Positions 1 to 9,720 of a stretch of 64,000 bases of DNA are shown here, in pieces. The notes below the pieces were generated by a model that was not told the DNA's origin, did not search any database, and worked only from the letters and a program-made list of their open reading frames with translations. This DNA comes from Nocardioides sp. YR527 (GTDB lineage: Bacteria; Actinomycetota; Actinomycetes; Propionibacteriales; Nocardioidaceae). The translations under genes and the position numbers were made by a program. Every line of letters starts with the position of its first letter. Position 1 is the stretch's first letter. The stretch lies in assembly GCF_900101045.1 (NCBI RefSeq), contig NZ_FNFN01000002.1:434001-498000 (forward strand), given 5' to 3'.

Positions 1-2
1 AC

Positions 3-2075
3 GCCAACGTCCGCGCCGCGGACACGCCCTGCACGGACAGCAGCTCCAAGGTCAAGCGCCGCGAGGGCGACGCCGCCACCGGAATCGCCGACGTCGACAG
101 TGCGTACGACATGCTCGGCGCGACCTCGGACCTCTACGCGTCCCTCGGGCTGGACCTGACCGAGGAGATCGGCTGGTCCGATGGCGTCACCGGCAAGGCG
201 ATCGCCGCCACGGCCCGTTACTGCGAGCCGATCGTGCCGGACTACACGCCGCCGTGCCCGATGGACAACGCCTTCTGGAACGGCGAGCAGATCTTCCTCG
301 GTCAGGGCCTGGTGGTCGACGACATCGTCGGTCACGAGCTGACCCACGGCGTGATCGAGCGCAGCTCGAACCTCTTCTACTGGTACGAGTCGGGCGCCAT
401 CAACGAGTCGATGGCCGACATCATGGGCGAGATCGTCGACCATCGTTACGCGACTCCCGGCGACTCCCCGACCGACTGGCGCGTCGGTGAGGACTCCTCC
501 TTCGGCGCGATCCGCGACCTCGCCAACCCGACGGTGCACGACCAGCCCGACCGGATGACCAGCTCGCTGTGGGAGGCCGACGACCTCACCTATTACGCCG
601 ACGGCGGTGGGGTGCACACCAACTCCGGTGTCGGGAACAAGACGGCGTACCTCATCTCCCAGGGCGGCACCTTCAACGGTCGCACCGTCACCGGCATCGA
701 CGGCGCCGACGCGAGCCTGCAGAAGACCGCGGCGCTCTACCTCTACACGATCCAGCACCTCGTCTCCGGAAGCCAGTACGCCGACCTCGGCCGCACGCTC
801 GGCAGCGGCTGCGACGCGCTGGCGGCCGCCGGTACCTCCGGCTTTACCGCCGAGGACTGCGCCCAGGTCCGGCTCGCCACCGAGGCGACCGAGCTCGCCA
901 AGTCACCCACCAAGGCCGGCGCGACCCGCCCCGCAGAGGCACCGAACACCTGCCCCGCCGGGAGCACCGGCAAGGCTGCGGTGGCCACCCCGACGCTCAC
1001 CCGCGGCGGACTGTGGCACCAGGCACCCGACGCCGCCGAAGGCGTCCCGGCCAACGACCGCGACGGCAACGGCTCGGACTTCGGCTGGAACCCTGACCCG
1101 GACTACGGCGACCCGACGTCCAGCGGCCTGACGACAGCCTCGATCAACGTGCCGGCCGGCAAGCGGACCTATCTGCGGTTCAGCCACTGGTACCTCTTCG
1201 AGTGGTACACCGGCAGCGACCCCGCCCACCCGGCACCGCAGTACTACGACGGCGGCGAGGCGCGGCTGCTGGTCAACGGGGTCGCGACCGCGATCCCCTC
1301 CACGGCCTGGGTGAACGGCCCGAAGCAGAAGCTTCTCCTCAACAACCCCGCCAAGCCGCTGACCGGCTTCGGGGGCGACTCGAACGGGTGGATCAGCTCC
1401 CGTGTCGACCTGTCCGCTTTCGCCGGCAAGACGGTCCAGTTCCAGTGGGTCGTCCGTGGCGACACGGAAGGCTCGTTCCTCGGCTGGTTCGTCGACGGGC
1501 TCGAGCTCTACACCTGCAATCCGCTGACCGTCGCGAACACGGCCGCACCGACGATCAGTGGCACTCGGCGGGTCGGCTACACGCTGACCGCGTCGCCGGG
1601 TTCATGGAGCCCGACGGCGACGACGCTTCGCTACCAGTGGCTGCGCAACGGGGCCGCGATCTCGGGAGCCACCGCGAAGACCTACAAGCTGAGCGGATCG
1701 GACCACACGCGCAAGATCCAGGTCCGGGTCACCGCCTACGCATCCTCCTGGCCGGCGGCCAACCCCGGCGTCAGGACGAGCGCGGCGACCGGTGCGATCA
1801 GCGCCGGCTACCTGACCCCGGTCACACCGACGATCAGCGGGACCCGCCGGGTGGGCTACCTGCTCACCGCGGTCCGCGGTGAGTGGAAGCCGGCTGGAGT
1901 GACGTACTCCTACCAGTGGCTGCGCAACGGCAAGGCCATCTCGGGCGCCACCGGCAAGACGTACCGGCTCAGGTCCATCGACCGCGGTGACCGCATCCGC
2001 GTCCGGGTCACCGGGCGCAAGGCCGGCTACTACACCTCGACCCGCCTCTCGGCGGCGACGAGCGTGATCCGCTGA
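3..2075 (+). CDS. Secreted M4 (thermolysin-type) metallopeptidase, 5' end outside window
   Basis: The reading frame is open from the first bases, so the signal peptide and most of the propeptide lie upstream. A zinc motif HELTH is encoded near 333-347, followed by the third ligand in GAINESMAD, which is the M4 peptidase arrangement. After the catalytic domain comes a beta-sandwich region (about 1000-1530) with FSHWYLFEWYTG and a GWFVDGLELY ending, resembling the MAM/immune-inhibitor-A-type accessory domain. The C-terminus carries two similar repeats of about 90 residues, each beginning TISGTRRVGY and containing YQWLRNG, an Ig-like repeat common in secreted actinobacterial proteins. It probably degrades extracellular protein. 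Family assignment is firm; substrate is unknown. Confidence 0.93.
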   Translation, partial: ANVRAADTPCTDSSSKVKRREGDAATGIADVDSAYDMLGATSDLYASLGLDLTEEIGWSDGVTGKAIAATARYCEPIVPDYTPPCPMDNAFWNGEQIFLGQGLVVDDIVGHELTHGVIERSSNLFYWYESGAINESMADIMGEIVDHRYATPGDSPTDWRVGEDSSFGAIRDLANPTVHDQPDRMTSSLWEADDLTYYADGGGVHTNSGVGNKTAYLISQGGTFNGRTVTGIDGADASLQKTAALYLYTIQHLVSGSQYADLGRTLGSGCDALAAAGTSGFTAEDCAQVRLATEATELAKSPTKAGATRPAEAPNTCPAGSTGKAAVATPTLTRGGLWHQAPDAAEGVPANDRDGNGSDFGWNPDPDYGDPTSSGLTTASINVPAGKRTYLRFSHWYLFEWYTGSDPAHPAPQYYDGGEARLLVNGVATAIPSTAWVNGPKQKLLLNNPAKPLTGFGGDSNGWISSRVDLSAFAGKTVQFQWVVRGDTEGSFLGWFVDGLELYTCNPLTVANTAAPTISGTRRVGYTLTASPGSWSPTATTLRYQWLRNGAAISGATAKTYKLSGSDHTRKIQVRVTAYASSWPAANPGVRTSAATGAISAGYLTPVTPTISGTRRVGYLLTAVRGEWKPAGVTYSYQWLRNGKAISGATGKTYRLRSIDRGDRIRVRVTGRKAGYYTSTRLSAATSVIR

Positions 2076-2087
2076 TCCGACCCGGTC

Positions 2088-2123
2088 CCGGCCCGACGGC
2101 GACCTCAGTCGTCGTCGGGCCGG
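2088..2123. terminator. Hairpin between convergent genes
   Basis: Arms of 11 bp (2088-2098 and 2113-2123) form a GC-rich hairpin that starts just after the protease stop and covers the stop codon of the convergent gene. There is no T-tract, as is common in high-GC actinobacteria. Confidence 0.55.
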
Positions 2124-2623
2124 CCGGGGTGCAGCAGCAGGTCGACCTCGTCGATGACCACATCGGTCACGACACCGGCAGCGAGACCGTCGATCCGGAT
2201 GCCCGTGATGGCGGCACCGAGCCCGTCGCGCTCATCGGTCAGCCACACCGCCGGCCGCGCACGGACGGCGTCGGCGACCCGCCGCTCCAGCGCCGTGTGC
2301 AGGACGGCCCGCGGGTCGATGTACGCCGCACCGACCCGCGGCGGGTCGACCTCGACGGTGGAGGTCGCCAGGACGCGTACGTCCTGGGAGTCGCCGGTCC
2401 GGGTCCGGACCACGATCGCGATCTCCATCGGCCCGGTCGGCCACTCGAGCACCTCGTGGAATCCCGGGATCGCCATCGTCATCGAGTCGGAGGCGATCCG
2501 GATGATCCGCCGGTGCCTGGTCACCACCAGGCACTCGCCACGGCGGGCCCGTCGCACCAACGAGGCCACCACGAGGACGACCGCGATCGCCGCGATCACC
2601 AGAACCGTCGCCATCTCCCCCAT
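2105..2623 (-). CDS. Small membrane-anchored SPFH/band-7-like protein
   Basis: A 172-residue protein. Residues 5-22 form one hydrophobic segment followed by RRARRGE, so the rest is likely cytoplasmic. The body (GECLVVTRHRRIIRIA, IPGFHEVLEWP, then VEVDPPRVGAAYIDP and a block about derivation of ALERRV) resembles the core of SPFH/band-7 proteins: a turn rich in V/I, then a segment corresponding to the trans-cis multimer domain, but much shorter than a stomatin or flotillin and lacking the coiled coil. It lies convergent to the protease gene and downstream of a DUF4232 protein on the same strand. Function is unknown; the SPFH assignment is an inference from pattern. Confidence 0.6.
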   Translation of the reverse strand: MGEMATVLVIAAIAVVLVVASLVRRARRGECLVVTRHRRIIRIASDSMTMAIPGFHEVLEWPTGPMEIAIVVRTRTGDSQDVRVLATSTVEVDPPRVGAAYIDPRAVLHTALERRVADAVRARPAVWLTDERDGLGAAITGIRIDGLAAGVVTDVVIDEVDLLLHPGRPDDD

Positions 2624-2706
2624 GGCTCCGAGTCTTCTCGACCCGCGCCCGATTCCGAATGGGCGCTGCCACCCATTCGTCCCTGACGCCTACGTCGCTG
2701 GATACG

Positions 2707-4134
2707 TCAGTCAGCGGCCTGCGCCCACGGGCTGATCCTCACCTCGGCCCCGTCGAGGATGTCGAGATCGCTCGGCCCGTCGATCACCGCGACACCGAGC
2801 GTGATCGGCGTGGCGCCGGGCAGCGCGGCCACGAGCAGCTCGGTCGTGACGTCCGGGTCGTTCGCGGTGGATATCGCCTGCCAGTCGATCACCGCCATCA
2901 CCGACTGCGCCGGAGGGACGACGATGCGCTCGGGCACCATCGACGGTTCATAGGGCTTGGCCGTCACATCGGTCTGCCGAGCACCGGCGGCATTCAGGAA
3001 CTCGACAGTGGGTACGCCCTCGATCGCGCAGGCGTGACGGCCGAGGTTGCGGGCCCGGAGCCACGCCTGCCGCGATCCCAGCGCCGCGTCCTGGCCACCG
3101 AAGGTGACCTCGAGATCCGATGGCCGACACGACGGCGCCCCCGGGTCGGCGGGCCAGGGCGCGCCATCGCCGAACGGTGGCATCGTCGTCGGCGCCGGAG
3201 TCTTCCCTCCGACCCAGCCCTCGGCCTTGCCGCCGCGCGTCCCCTCGACCGCGTACGCCAGCGGCTGCCCCGACCGCACGGGATAGCCGTCGTAGGCGGT
3301 GAGCCACCGGCTGACATCGTCGATCACCCGGTCGCCCTCGGCGGCCTCGACCAAGACGATCAGCGGTTCGTACGGGGCGGCCAGCTGCGCCGAGGTCACC
3401 GACGGCTGCTCGGAGGCGGCCACCACGAGCTTCACCGCCACCGGGTCGGGCACCTCGTTCGACCGGTACCACGCCTCGCCGCCGTGGAGATCCACCGGCC
3501 GCTGCCGGCCGTGCGCGACCATGGCGAGCGCGACCAGCCGCTCCGGCGGCGCCTCCACGTCGGCCTGGGCAGGACGGCCCGTCTGCGGGTCGACGACGGT
3601 CGACGACACCGACGTCGCCCCGGCCTCGCGCAGAGCCACGGCATCGGCGAGTGCGTCACCCATGGCGGCGCCGCCGTCCAGACCACGCTCGCCCACCGCG
3701 ACCCGGATCTGGCCCATCGTGAACGTGACGCTGGTCCGGTCGGGCTCCGCGTCAGGCGCAAGGCGGGTGATCTCGGGGCGCACCACCCGGAGCACCTCCT
3801 GGCTCGCCGCGGCCGCCTCGGCCCCCGACAGATCCTCCTCCAGGGACACCTCGACGCTGGCCGAGTGCTCCACGCGGTCGGACTCGCCGAAGTCCTCGCC
3901 CGGGATGCGCCGGGACTCGTCGACGGCCAGCACCTCGCGTACGCCGGGGACGGAGCGCCACTCGTCGGAGAGATCGAGGAACCTCGATGTCGTCTTCCAC
4001 GTCACGGTCCCGGCTGCCGACTCGCTGCGCCAGTGCCAGAGCATCGCAACCGCACCGCCGACCAGTCCCACCAGGACGAGCCCGACCACCACCATCCCCG
4101 CCCGGAGCTCGCGCCTTCCTGTGCTGTCCGGCAT
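2707..4134 (-). CDS. Membrane-anchored protein with C-terminal DUF4232-like domain
   Basis: A 475-residue protein. An upstream in-frame ATG at 4254 would add 40 residues, but that stretch contains the terminator hairpin of the preceding gene, so the start at 4134 (MPDSTGRRELRAG) is preferred. One transmembrane helix follows (about residues 14-32). The central region (about 40-300) is unlike anything I recognise. The C-terminal part, beginning at PSCRPSDLEVTFGG and continuing with LRARNLGRHACAIEGVPTV, matches the DUF4232 pattern of actinobacterial surface and lipoproteins. It probably faces outside. No function can be assigned. Confidence 0.75.
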   Translation of the reverse strand: MPDSTGRRELRAGMVVVGLVLVGLVGGAVAMLWHWRSESAAGTVTWKTTSRFLDLSDEWRSVPGVREVLAVDESRRIPGEDFGESDRVEHSASVEVSLEEDLSGAEAAAASQEVLRVVRPEITRLAPDAEPDRTSVTFTMGQIRVAVGERGLDGGAAMGDALADAVALREAGATSVSSTVVDPQTGRPAQADVEAPPERLVALAMVAHGRQRPVDLHGGEAWYRSNEVPDPVAVKLVVAASEQPSVTSAQLAAPYEPLIVLVEAAEGDRVIDDVSRWLTAYDGYPVRSGQPLAYAVEGTRGGKAEGWVGGKTPAPTTMPPFGDGAPWPADPGAPSCRPSDLEVTFGGQDAALGSRQAWLRARNLGRHACAIEGVPTVEFLNAAGARQTDVTAKPYEPSMVPERIVVPPAQSVMAVIDWQAISTANDPDVTTELLVAALPGATPITLGVAVIDGPSDLDILDGAEVRISPWAQAAD

Positions 4135-4211
4135 CGCCACGTACGTCCTCCTCGTCCTCTGCGGAAGGCAAAGAGTCGCACAGGCCCGGCCGCACCAGCC
4201 CCGCAAATAGC

Positions 4212-4249
4212 GAACCGGCACGGTTCCTTCACAGGATCCGTGCCGGTTC
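4212..4249 (-). terminator. Terminator of the fadB-like gene
   Basis: A perfect 12-bp inverted repeat (4212-4223 with 4238-4249), extended inward by four more pairs after one mismatch, leaving loop TCAC. It lies 26 bases past the stop of the fadB-like gene on the minus strand. Confidence 0.7.
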
Positions 4250-4275
4250 ACCACATCTGCCGTGGTCGGCCTGGG

Positions 4276-6456
4276 TCAGGCGGGGAAGCCTTCGCCCTTC
4301 GCCGCGAGATCGCGGAGGTACTGCGTCGGCCGGAACCGCTCGCCGTACGCCTCGGCCAGCTCGTCGGCACGGGCCAGGAAGGCGTCGATGCCGATCGAGC
4401 CGTCAGCGGCCTCGTAGCCGGTGATGAACTGGGCCGCACCACCGGTCTGCGGCGGGAAGCCGATACCGAAGATGGAGCCGATGTTGGCGTGGGCGGCCGA
4501 GGTGACAACGCCCTCCTCGAAGCACTTGGCCGTCTCGAGGGCCTCCGCGAAGAGCATGCGGTCGCGGACGTCCGAGATCGAGGGCTGCTCCTCGGCGACC
4601 GGGAACAGGTCGGCGAGACCGGTCCAGATCGAGCCGCGCTTGCCGTCGGCGTACTCGTAGAATCCGGCGCCACGGAGCTTGCCGGGGCGCTCCGCCTCGA
4701 GCATCTTCGTCACGACCGCCTCGCCCGGGTGCGGGTTGTAGGTCGCACCCTCGGCCTCGGCGGCCTCGCGCGTGGCGAGACCGATCTTGGCCATGAGCTC
4801 CATGTTGAGCTCGTCGGTGAGCTGCAGCACCGGAGCCGGGTAGCCGGCCTGGGTGGTGGCGCGCTCGACGGAGTACGGCGCAACACCCTCGGCGACCATC
4901 GCGAGGCCCTCGTTGACCATGGTGCCGATGACGCGCGAGGTGTAGAAGCCCCGCGAGTCGTTGGCGATCATCGGGGTCTTCTTGATGGCGAGGGTGATGT
5001 CGTACGCCTCGGCCAGGGTCTTGTCGGAGGTCTCCGCGCCCTTGATGATCTCGACCAGCGGCATCTTGTCCACCGGGGAGAAGAAGTGCAGGCCGATGAA
5101 GCGCGAGGCGTCGCCGTCGATGCCCTTGGCCAGCTCGGTGATCGGCAGGGTCGAGGTGTTCGAGGCGAGCAGGGCGCCTTCGGCGAGGTGCGGGATGACC
5201 TCGTTGAAGACCTTCTGCTTGAGCTCGACGTTCTCGAAGACCGCCTCGACGACCAGGTCGGCGCCGGCCGCGTCGGCCGCGTCGATGGTCGGGGTGATCC
5301 GGGCAAGCAGCTCGTCGGACTTCTCGCTCGTGAGCTTGCCGCGCTTGATGGCCTTCTCGTTGATGGTCGCCGAGTAGGCCTTGCCCTTCTCAGCCGCCTC
5401 GATCGAGACGTCCTTGAGGACGACCTCGACACCGGCACGAGCCAGGACGTAGGCGATGCCCGCGCCCATCATGCCCGCGCCGAGCACGACGGCCTTCTTG
5501 GACTGGAACTTCTCGATGCCGGCCGGACGCTCCTTGCCCGCGTTGATCGAGCCGAGGTCGAAGAAGAACGCCTGGATCATGTTCTTCGACTGCTGGCCGG
5601 TGACCAGCGAGACGAAGTAGCGCGACTCGATCCGGGTGGCGGTGTCGAAGTCGACCATCGCACCCTCGACCGCGGCCGACAGGATCGCCTTCGGCGCACG
5701 CATGTCGGACTGCTTGAGCTGCTTGCGCAGGATCGGCGGGAACGCGGGCAGGAAGCCGGCGAGCGCCGGGGAGGTCGGCTTGCCACCGGGCATCTTGTAG
5801 CCGGGCTTGTCCCACGGCTGGGCGATCTCGTCGGGGTTGGCCTTGATCCACGCCTTCGCGGCGGGCACGAGCTCATCGGGGGAGGAGACGAGCTCGTGGA
5901 CCAGACCCTTCTCGAGGGCGGCAGCGGGCTTGAACTTGGTGCCCTGGCCCAGGACATCCATCAGGCCGGTCATGATGCCAAGCAGACGTACGACGCGGGT
6001 GACGCCACCGCCACCCGGGAGCAGGCCTAGGGAGACCTCGGGGAGGCCGATGTCGTAGCGGGCGTCCAGCGCGATGCGGTGCTGAGCGGCCAGCGCGATC
6101 TCCAGACCGCCACCGAGGGCGGCACCGTTGATCGCCGCGACGACCGGCTTGGGGAAGGTCTCCAGCTTGCGGAGGGTCGCCTTGATCGACTCGACCTCCT
6201 CGAAGACCTGGGCGCCGTTCTCGGGGCGTACCTGGATCATGTTCTTGAGGTCGCCACCGGCGAAGAAGGTCTTCTTCGCGGAGGCGATGACGACGCCGGT
6301 GACGTCGTCGGCCTCGGCGTACAGCTTCTCGACGGCCTCCGCCATCGAGGTCTTGTACAGCTCGTTCATGGTGTTGGCCGACTGGTTCGGGTCGTCCAGG
6401 GTCAACGTGACGATGCCGTCGGCATCCTTCTCATAGCGGACTGCGGTCTCGCTCAT
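4276..6456 (-). CDS. fadB: Bifunctional enoyl-CoA hydratase / 3-hydroxyacyl-CoA dehydrogenase (FadB/FadJ type)
   Basis: A 726-residue beta-oxidation multienzyme. The N-terminal crotonase domain (about 1-190) shows [17 protein letters not shown] and [15 protein letters not shown], which carry the two catalytic glutamates of hydratases. A linker follows, then the NAD-binding fold [17 protein letters not shown] and the dehydrogenase motif [16 protein letters not shown] with its catalytic histidine. It hydrates 2-enoyl-CoA and oxidises the 3-hydroxyacyl-CoA. The thiolase gene lies just upstream on the same strand, separated by 139 bases that hold two matching palindromes, so it may have its own regulated promoter. 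Length and domain order are normal for the family. Confidence 0.95.
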   Translation of the reverse strand: MSETAVRYEKDADGIVTLTLDDPNQSANTMNELYKTSMAEAVEKLYAEADDVTGVVIASAKKTFFAGGDLKNMIQVRPENGAQVFEEVESIKATLRKLETFPKPVVAAINGAALGGGLEIALAAQHRIALDARYDIGLPEVSLGLLPGGGGVTRVVRLLGIMTGLMDVLGQGTKFKPAAALEKGLVHELVSSPDELVPAAKAWIKANPDEIAQPWDKPGYKMPGGKPTSPALAGFLPAFPPILRKQLKQSDMRAPKAILSAAVEGAMVDFDTATRIESRYFVSLVTGQQSKNMIQAFFFDLGSINAGKERPAGIEKFQSKKAVVLGAGMMGAGIAYVLARAGVEVVLKDVSIEAAEKGKAYSATINEKAIKRGKLTSEKSDELLARITPTIDAADAAGADLVVEAVFENVELKQKVFNEVIPHLAEGALLASNTSTLPITELAKGIDGDASRFIGLHFFSPVDKMPLVEIIKGAETSDKTLAEAYDITLAIKKTPMIANDSRGFYTSRVIGTMVNEGLAMVAEGVAPYSVERATTQAGYPAPVLQLTDELNMELMAKIGLATREAAEAEGATYNPHPGEAVVTKMLEAERPGKLRGAGFYEYADGKRGSIWTGLADLFPVAEEQPSISDVRDRMLFAEALETAKCFEEGVVTSAAHANIGSIFGIGFPPQTGGAAQFITGYEAADGSIGIDAFLARADELAEAYGERFRPTQYLRDLAAKGEGFPA

Positions 6457-6500
6457 GTGTCTTCCTTCAAGTCTGTGCCGGGGCGCGGCCCGGGATGTTC

Positions 6501-6582
6501 ACCGAGGTACCTCGGTCAGTTGTCGCTTCCTTCGCGGAATTCCACGAGGGAGGTGGGCGCTCACCGAGTTACCTCGGTGAGC
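6501..6582. promoter_or_regulatory. Two matching palindromes between fadA-like and fadB-like genes
   Basis: The first palindrome, ACCGAGGTACCTCGGT (6501-6516), is perfect. The second (6559-6582) has 10-bp arms and a TTAC loop, and its core ACCGAGTTACCTCGGT differs from the first at one base. Both lie upstream of the fadB-like start on the minus strand. They look like paired TetR/GntR-type operator sites; the second could also serve as the thiolase terminator. The regulator is not identified. Confidence 0.55.
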
Positions 6583-6595
6583 ATTCGCGGACGCG

Positions 6596-7807
6596 TCAGA
6601 CCAGCTCGACGATCGTGGCGATACCCATGCCGCCACCGACGCACAGCGTGGCGAGGCCGCGCTGCTTGCCCTGGCGCTCGAGCTCGTCGACCAGGGTGCC
6701 GAGGATGATGGCACCGGTCGCGCCCAGCGGGTGACCCATGGCGATCGCGCCGCCGTTGACGTTGGTGACCGACTCGTCGATGCCCATGTCCTTCATGAAC
6801 CGCATCGCGACCGCGGCGAACGCCTCGTTGATCTCGAACAGGTCGATGTCGTCGACGGTGAGACCAGCCTTGGCCAGCGCCTTGCGCGAGGCCGGGGCGG
6901 GGCCGGTGAGCATGATCGTCGGGTCGGCGCCGGAGACGGCGGCCGAGATGATCCGGGCACGCGGGGTGAGCCCGTTGGCCTTGCCGGCCTCCTCGGAGCC
7001 GATCAGCATCAGCGCGGAGCCGTCGACGATGCCCGACGAGTTGCCGGCGTGGTGGACGTGGTCGATCTTCTCGACCCAGTGGTACTTGGCCAGCGCGACG
7101 TCGTCGAAGCCGGCCTCCTGGCCCTGCTGGAGGAAGGACGGCTTGAGACCGGCCAGGGTCTCGGCGGTGGTGCCGGGGCGGATCAGCTCGTCGTGGTCGA
7201 GCACGGTCAGACCGGTCTGGTCGACGACCGGGATGACGGCGTCCTTGAAGTAGCCGTTCTCCCAGGCGGCGGCCGCACGGGCGTGCGACTGCGCGGCGTA
7301 ACGGTCGACGTCCGCGCGGCTGAAGCCCTCGAGCGTCGCGATCAGGTCGGCGCCGATGCCCTGGGGGACGAAGCCGGTCTTGAGCGCGGTGTCGGGGTCC
7401 TGCGCCCAGGCGCCGCCGTCGCTGCCCATCGGCGCCTTGCTCATCGACTCGACGCCACCGGCGAGGATGAGGTCCTCGAACCCGCCACGTACGCGGGAGG
7501 CGGCCTGGTTCACGGCCTCGAGGCCGGAGGCGCAGAAGCGGTTGAGCTGCACACCGGCGGTCGTCTCGGGGAGACCGGCCTTGATGGCGGCGGTCTTGGC
7601 GATGTCACCGCCCTGCTCGCCTACAGGGGTGACGACACCGAGGACGACGTCGTCGATCCGCTCGGGGTCGAGGTTGGGGTTCCGCTTGCGGGCCTCGTCG
7701 ATCAGGCCGACCACCAGGTCGATCGGCTTGACCTCGTGGAGCGCTCCGGTCTTCTTACCCTTCCCGCGCGGCGTGCGCAGGTGGTCATAGATGAATGCTT
7801 CAGCCAT
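6596..7807 (-). CDS. fadA: Acetyl-CoA C-acyltransferase (thiolase, FadA type)
   Basis: A 403-residue thiolase. It shows the acyl-enzyme cysteine in [15 protein letters not shown], the GHPLGATGA histidine motif and the C-terminal CVGGGMGIA active cysteine. The early segment [17 protein letters not shown] and [16 protein letters not shown] are typical of degradative FadA-type enzymes. It cleaves 3-ketoacyl-CoA to acetyl-CoA and a shortened acyl-CoA, the last beta-oxidation step, and precedes the hydratase/dehydrogenase gene. A dyad 9-29 bases upstream of the start (7816-7836) shares an 11-mer with the promoter of the acyl-CoA dehydrogenase on the far side of the MerR gene, suggesting common control. 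Confidence 0.95.
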   Translation of the reverse strand: MAEAFIYDHLRTPRGKGKKTGALHEVKPIDLVVGLIDEARKRNPNLDPERIDDVVLGVVTPVGEQGGDIAKTAAIKAGLPETTAGVQLNRFCASGLEAVNQAASRVRGGFEDLILAGGVESMSKAPMGSDGGAWAQDPDTALKTGFVPQGIGADLIATLEGFSRADVDRYAAQSHARAAAAWENGYFKDAVIPVVDQTGLTVLDHDELIRPGTTAETLAGLKPSFLQQGQEAGFDDVALAKYHWVEKIDHVHHAGNSSGIVDGSALMLIGSEEAGKANGLTPRARIISAAVSGADPTIMLTGPAPASRKALAKAGLTVDDIDLFEINEAFAAVAMRFMKDMGIDESVTNVNGGAIAMGHPLGATGAIILGTLVDELERQGKQRGLATLCVGGGMGIATIVELV

Positions 7808-7815
7808 GCGCCGAT

Positions 7816-7838
7816 TGTGACACTAAAACTGTCACAGT
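7816..7838. promoter_or_regulatory. Dyad upstream of fadA, shared with acyl-CoA dehydrogenase promoter
   Basis: Inverted repeat TGTGACA-N7-TGTCACA at 7816-7836, overlapping ACTGTCACAGT (7828-7838). The same 11-mer recurs at 8484-8494, so the MerR gene lies between the two copies. A MerR-family operator is a reasonable reading. Confidence 0.5.
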
Positions 7839-7846
7839 CAACAGGT

Positions 7847-8440
7847 TCACGACAGATTACGGGAGATCGTCCGGTTCACCGCGTCCTGGAAGCTCACCAC
7901 GATGGCCTCGGTGGTCAGCTGACGCAGCCGCGGGAGCACCTCTTCGAGGTGGGCGGCCTCCTCCGCGGTGTGGTGGGTCCGCTTGAACGGGTCGATGACC
8001 TGGTCGCGCAGGATCGTGTTGAGCTCGGCGGCGAGGTCCGCCATGAGGCGCGAGGTCGCTGCGTACGCCGCCGCCAACGCATCGCGAGGCAGCCCCAGCG
8101 CGATCAGCTCACGCCCGATCCTGGCCTGGATGTCATCGGTGGGTTCGGTGGCCCAGGACGTGATCATGGCGCGCTGCATCGCCAGATCCTCCCGGGTGGT
8201 CTCGGCGGGCAGCCGGGCGAGATAGCGCTCGATCGCCTGCAGGGTGAACCCGTGCTCCTGGAGCGCGGTGACCATGTCGAGGCGCGCACGGTGCTCGGGC
8301 CCGTAGTAGGCCACCCGGCCACGCCGGATCGCCGGCGGGATCAGCCCGAGGCTCGCGTAGTAGCGCGTCGTGCGCACCGACACCCCGGTGGCGGTCGACA
8401 GCTCATCGATCGTCATCAGCTCATCGGTCGCCTCGGTCAT
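7847..8440 (-). CDS. MerR-family transcriptional regulator
   Basis: A 197-residue regulator. Residues 9-75 form a MerR winged helix: MTIDELSTATGVSVRTTRYY, then ASLGLIPPAIRRGRVAYYGP and a LDMVTALQEHGFTLQAIERYL helix. The remaining 120 residues are helical and lack cysteines arranged for metal binding, so an acyl-CoA or similar small-molecule effector is more likely than a metal. It is divergent from the acyl-CoA dehydrogenase gene and sits directly upstream of fadA, which suggests it controls these beta-oxidation genes, as LiuR/PsrA-like systems do in other bacteria. The effector is unknown. Confidence 0.9.
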   Translation of the reverse strand: MTEATDELMTIDELSTATGVSVRTTRYYASLGLIPPAIRRGRVAYYGPEHRARLDMVTALQEHGFTLQAIERYLARLPAETTREDLAMQRAMITSWATEPTDDIQARIGRELIALGLPRDALAAAYAATSRLMADLAAELNTILRDQVIDPFKRTHHTAEEAAHLEEVLPRLRQLTTEAIVVSFQDAVNRTISRNLS

Positions 8441-8483
8441 AGCCAGGGACCGTAGACCAAAGTGTTGCTACTTCGCCAGTGTT

Positions 8484-8494
8484 ACTGTCACAGT
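8484..8494. promoter_or_regulatory. Second copy of ACTGTCACAGT dyad, divergent MerR / acyl-CoA dehydrogenase promoter
   Basis: An 11-base odd-centred palindrome between the divergent start codons at 8440 and 8561. It is identical to 7828-7838, and 18063-18072 matches it in 10 of 11 bases. It is the best candidate for the MerR binding site. Confidence 0.5.
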
Positions 8495-8560
8495 TGCTCC
8501 GTCGGTGTCTTGCGTCACAGTCGTGGGCCCGATGAGATCGAACGTCGACGAAGGAGTGTC

Positions 8561-9709
8561 ATGCCGGAGAAGCCCACCATCTACGAGGCCGAGCACGAGG
8601 ACTTCCGTGCCACCGCGAAGGCCTTCTTCGAGAAGGAGGTCGTGCCCTTCCACGACCAGTGGGAGAAGGACGGCATCGTCCCGCGCGAGCTGTGGAAGAA
8701 GGCCGGCGACACCGGACTGCTCTGCTTCGACGTCGAGGAGGAGTACGGCGGCCCCGGCATCAAGGACTTCCGGTTCAACTCCGTCCTCCACGAGGAGATG
8801 GCGAAGATCGGTGCCAGCGGCCCCGGATTCTTCGTCCACACCGACATCATCGTCCCCTACATCTCCCACCTCGGCACCCCGGAGCAGAAGCAGCGCTGGC
8901 TGCCGGGCTGCGTCTCCGGCGACATCATCACCGCCGTCGCGATGACCGAGCCGGGCGCGGGGTCGGACCTCCAGGGCGTACGCACCACCGCGGTCGACAA
9001 GGGGGACCACTACCTCCTCAACGGCTCGAAGACGTTCATCTCCAACGGCATCAACGCCGACCTGGTCATCGTGGTCGCCAAGACCAACCCCGAGGCCGGC
9101 GCCCACGGCATCTCGCTGCTCGTGGTCGAGCGCGGCATGGAGGGCTTCGAGCGCGGCCGCAACCTCGACAAGGTCGGCATGAAGGCGCAGGACACCGCCG
9201 AGCTCTCCTTCACCGACGTGGTCGTGCCGAAGGAGAACCTGCTCGGCGAGGAGGGCTCCGGCTTCATCTCGCTGATGACCCTGCTGCCGCAGGAGCGCAT
9301 CTCGGTCGCCTCGATCGCGGTCGCCGCGGTCGAGCAGGTCCTCGAGCTCTCCCTCGACTACGCCCGCACCCGCGAGGCCTTCGGCCGCCCCATCGGCCGC
9401 TTCCAGAACACCGCGTTCACCCTCGCCGAGATGGCCACCGAGGCCTACCTCGCCCGCCTCTTCCTCAACGACGCCGTCACCCAGCTCAACGCCGGCACCG
9501 CCGACACCGTCCTGGCCAGCATGGCGAAGTGGTGGACCACCGAGCTGCAGAAGAAGTTCGTCGACCAGGGCGTCCAGATCCACGGCGGCTACGGCTACAT
9601 GATGGAGTACCCGATCGCCAAGGCGTTCATCGACAGCCGCATCCAGACCATCTACGGCGGCACCACCGAGGTGCAGAAGCTGATCATCAGCCGCCACCTC
9701 GGTCTGTAA
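8561..9709 (+). CDS. Acyl-CoA dehydrogenase (long-chain / isovaleryl-type)
   Basis: A 382-residue flavoprotein. The start at 8561 (MPEKPTIYEAEHEDF) follows AAGGAG at 8551. It has MTEPGAGSDLQGVRT and SKTFISNGINADLVIVVAKT, and the C-terminal IYGGTTEVQKLIISRHLGL. The usual YEGT glutamate of medium-chain enzymes is GG here. A glutamate in helix G (AVAAVEQVLELSLDYARTR) matches the base position of long-chain and isovaleryl-CoA dehydrogenases. It introduces the 2,3 double bond into an acyl-CoA and passes electrons to ETF. It diverges from the MerR gene and probably belongs to the fadA-fadB regulon. Confidence 0.93.
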   Translation: MPEKPTIYEAEHEDFRATAKAFFEKEVVPFHDQWEKDGIVPRELWKKAGDTGLLCFDVEEEYGGPGIKDFRFNSVLHEEMAKIGASGPGFFVHTDIIVPYISHLGTPEQKQRWLPGCVSGDIITAVAMTEPGAGSDLQGVRTTAVDKGDHYLLNGSKTFISNGINADLVIVVAKTNPEAGAHGISLLVVERGMEGFERGRNLDKVGMKAQDTAELSFTDVVVPKENLLGEEGSGFISLMTLLPQERISVASIAVAAVEQVLELSLDYARTREAFGRPIGRFQNTAFTLAEMATEAYLARLFLNDAVTQLNAGTADTVLASMAKWWTTELQKKFVDQGVQIHGGYGYMMEYPIAKAFIDSRIQTIYGGTTEVQKLIISRHLGL

Positions 9710-9720
9710 CCCGCTGGCCC

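Noticed and set aside
2659..6030. Very long plus-strand frame opposite the DUF4232 and fadB-like genes
   Set aside because: It is a shadow of high-GC genes. It has arginine/glycine/alanine-rich composition, no domain and runs across a terminator.
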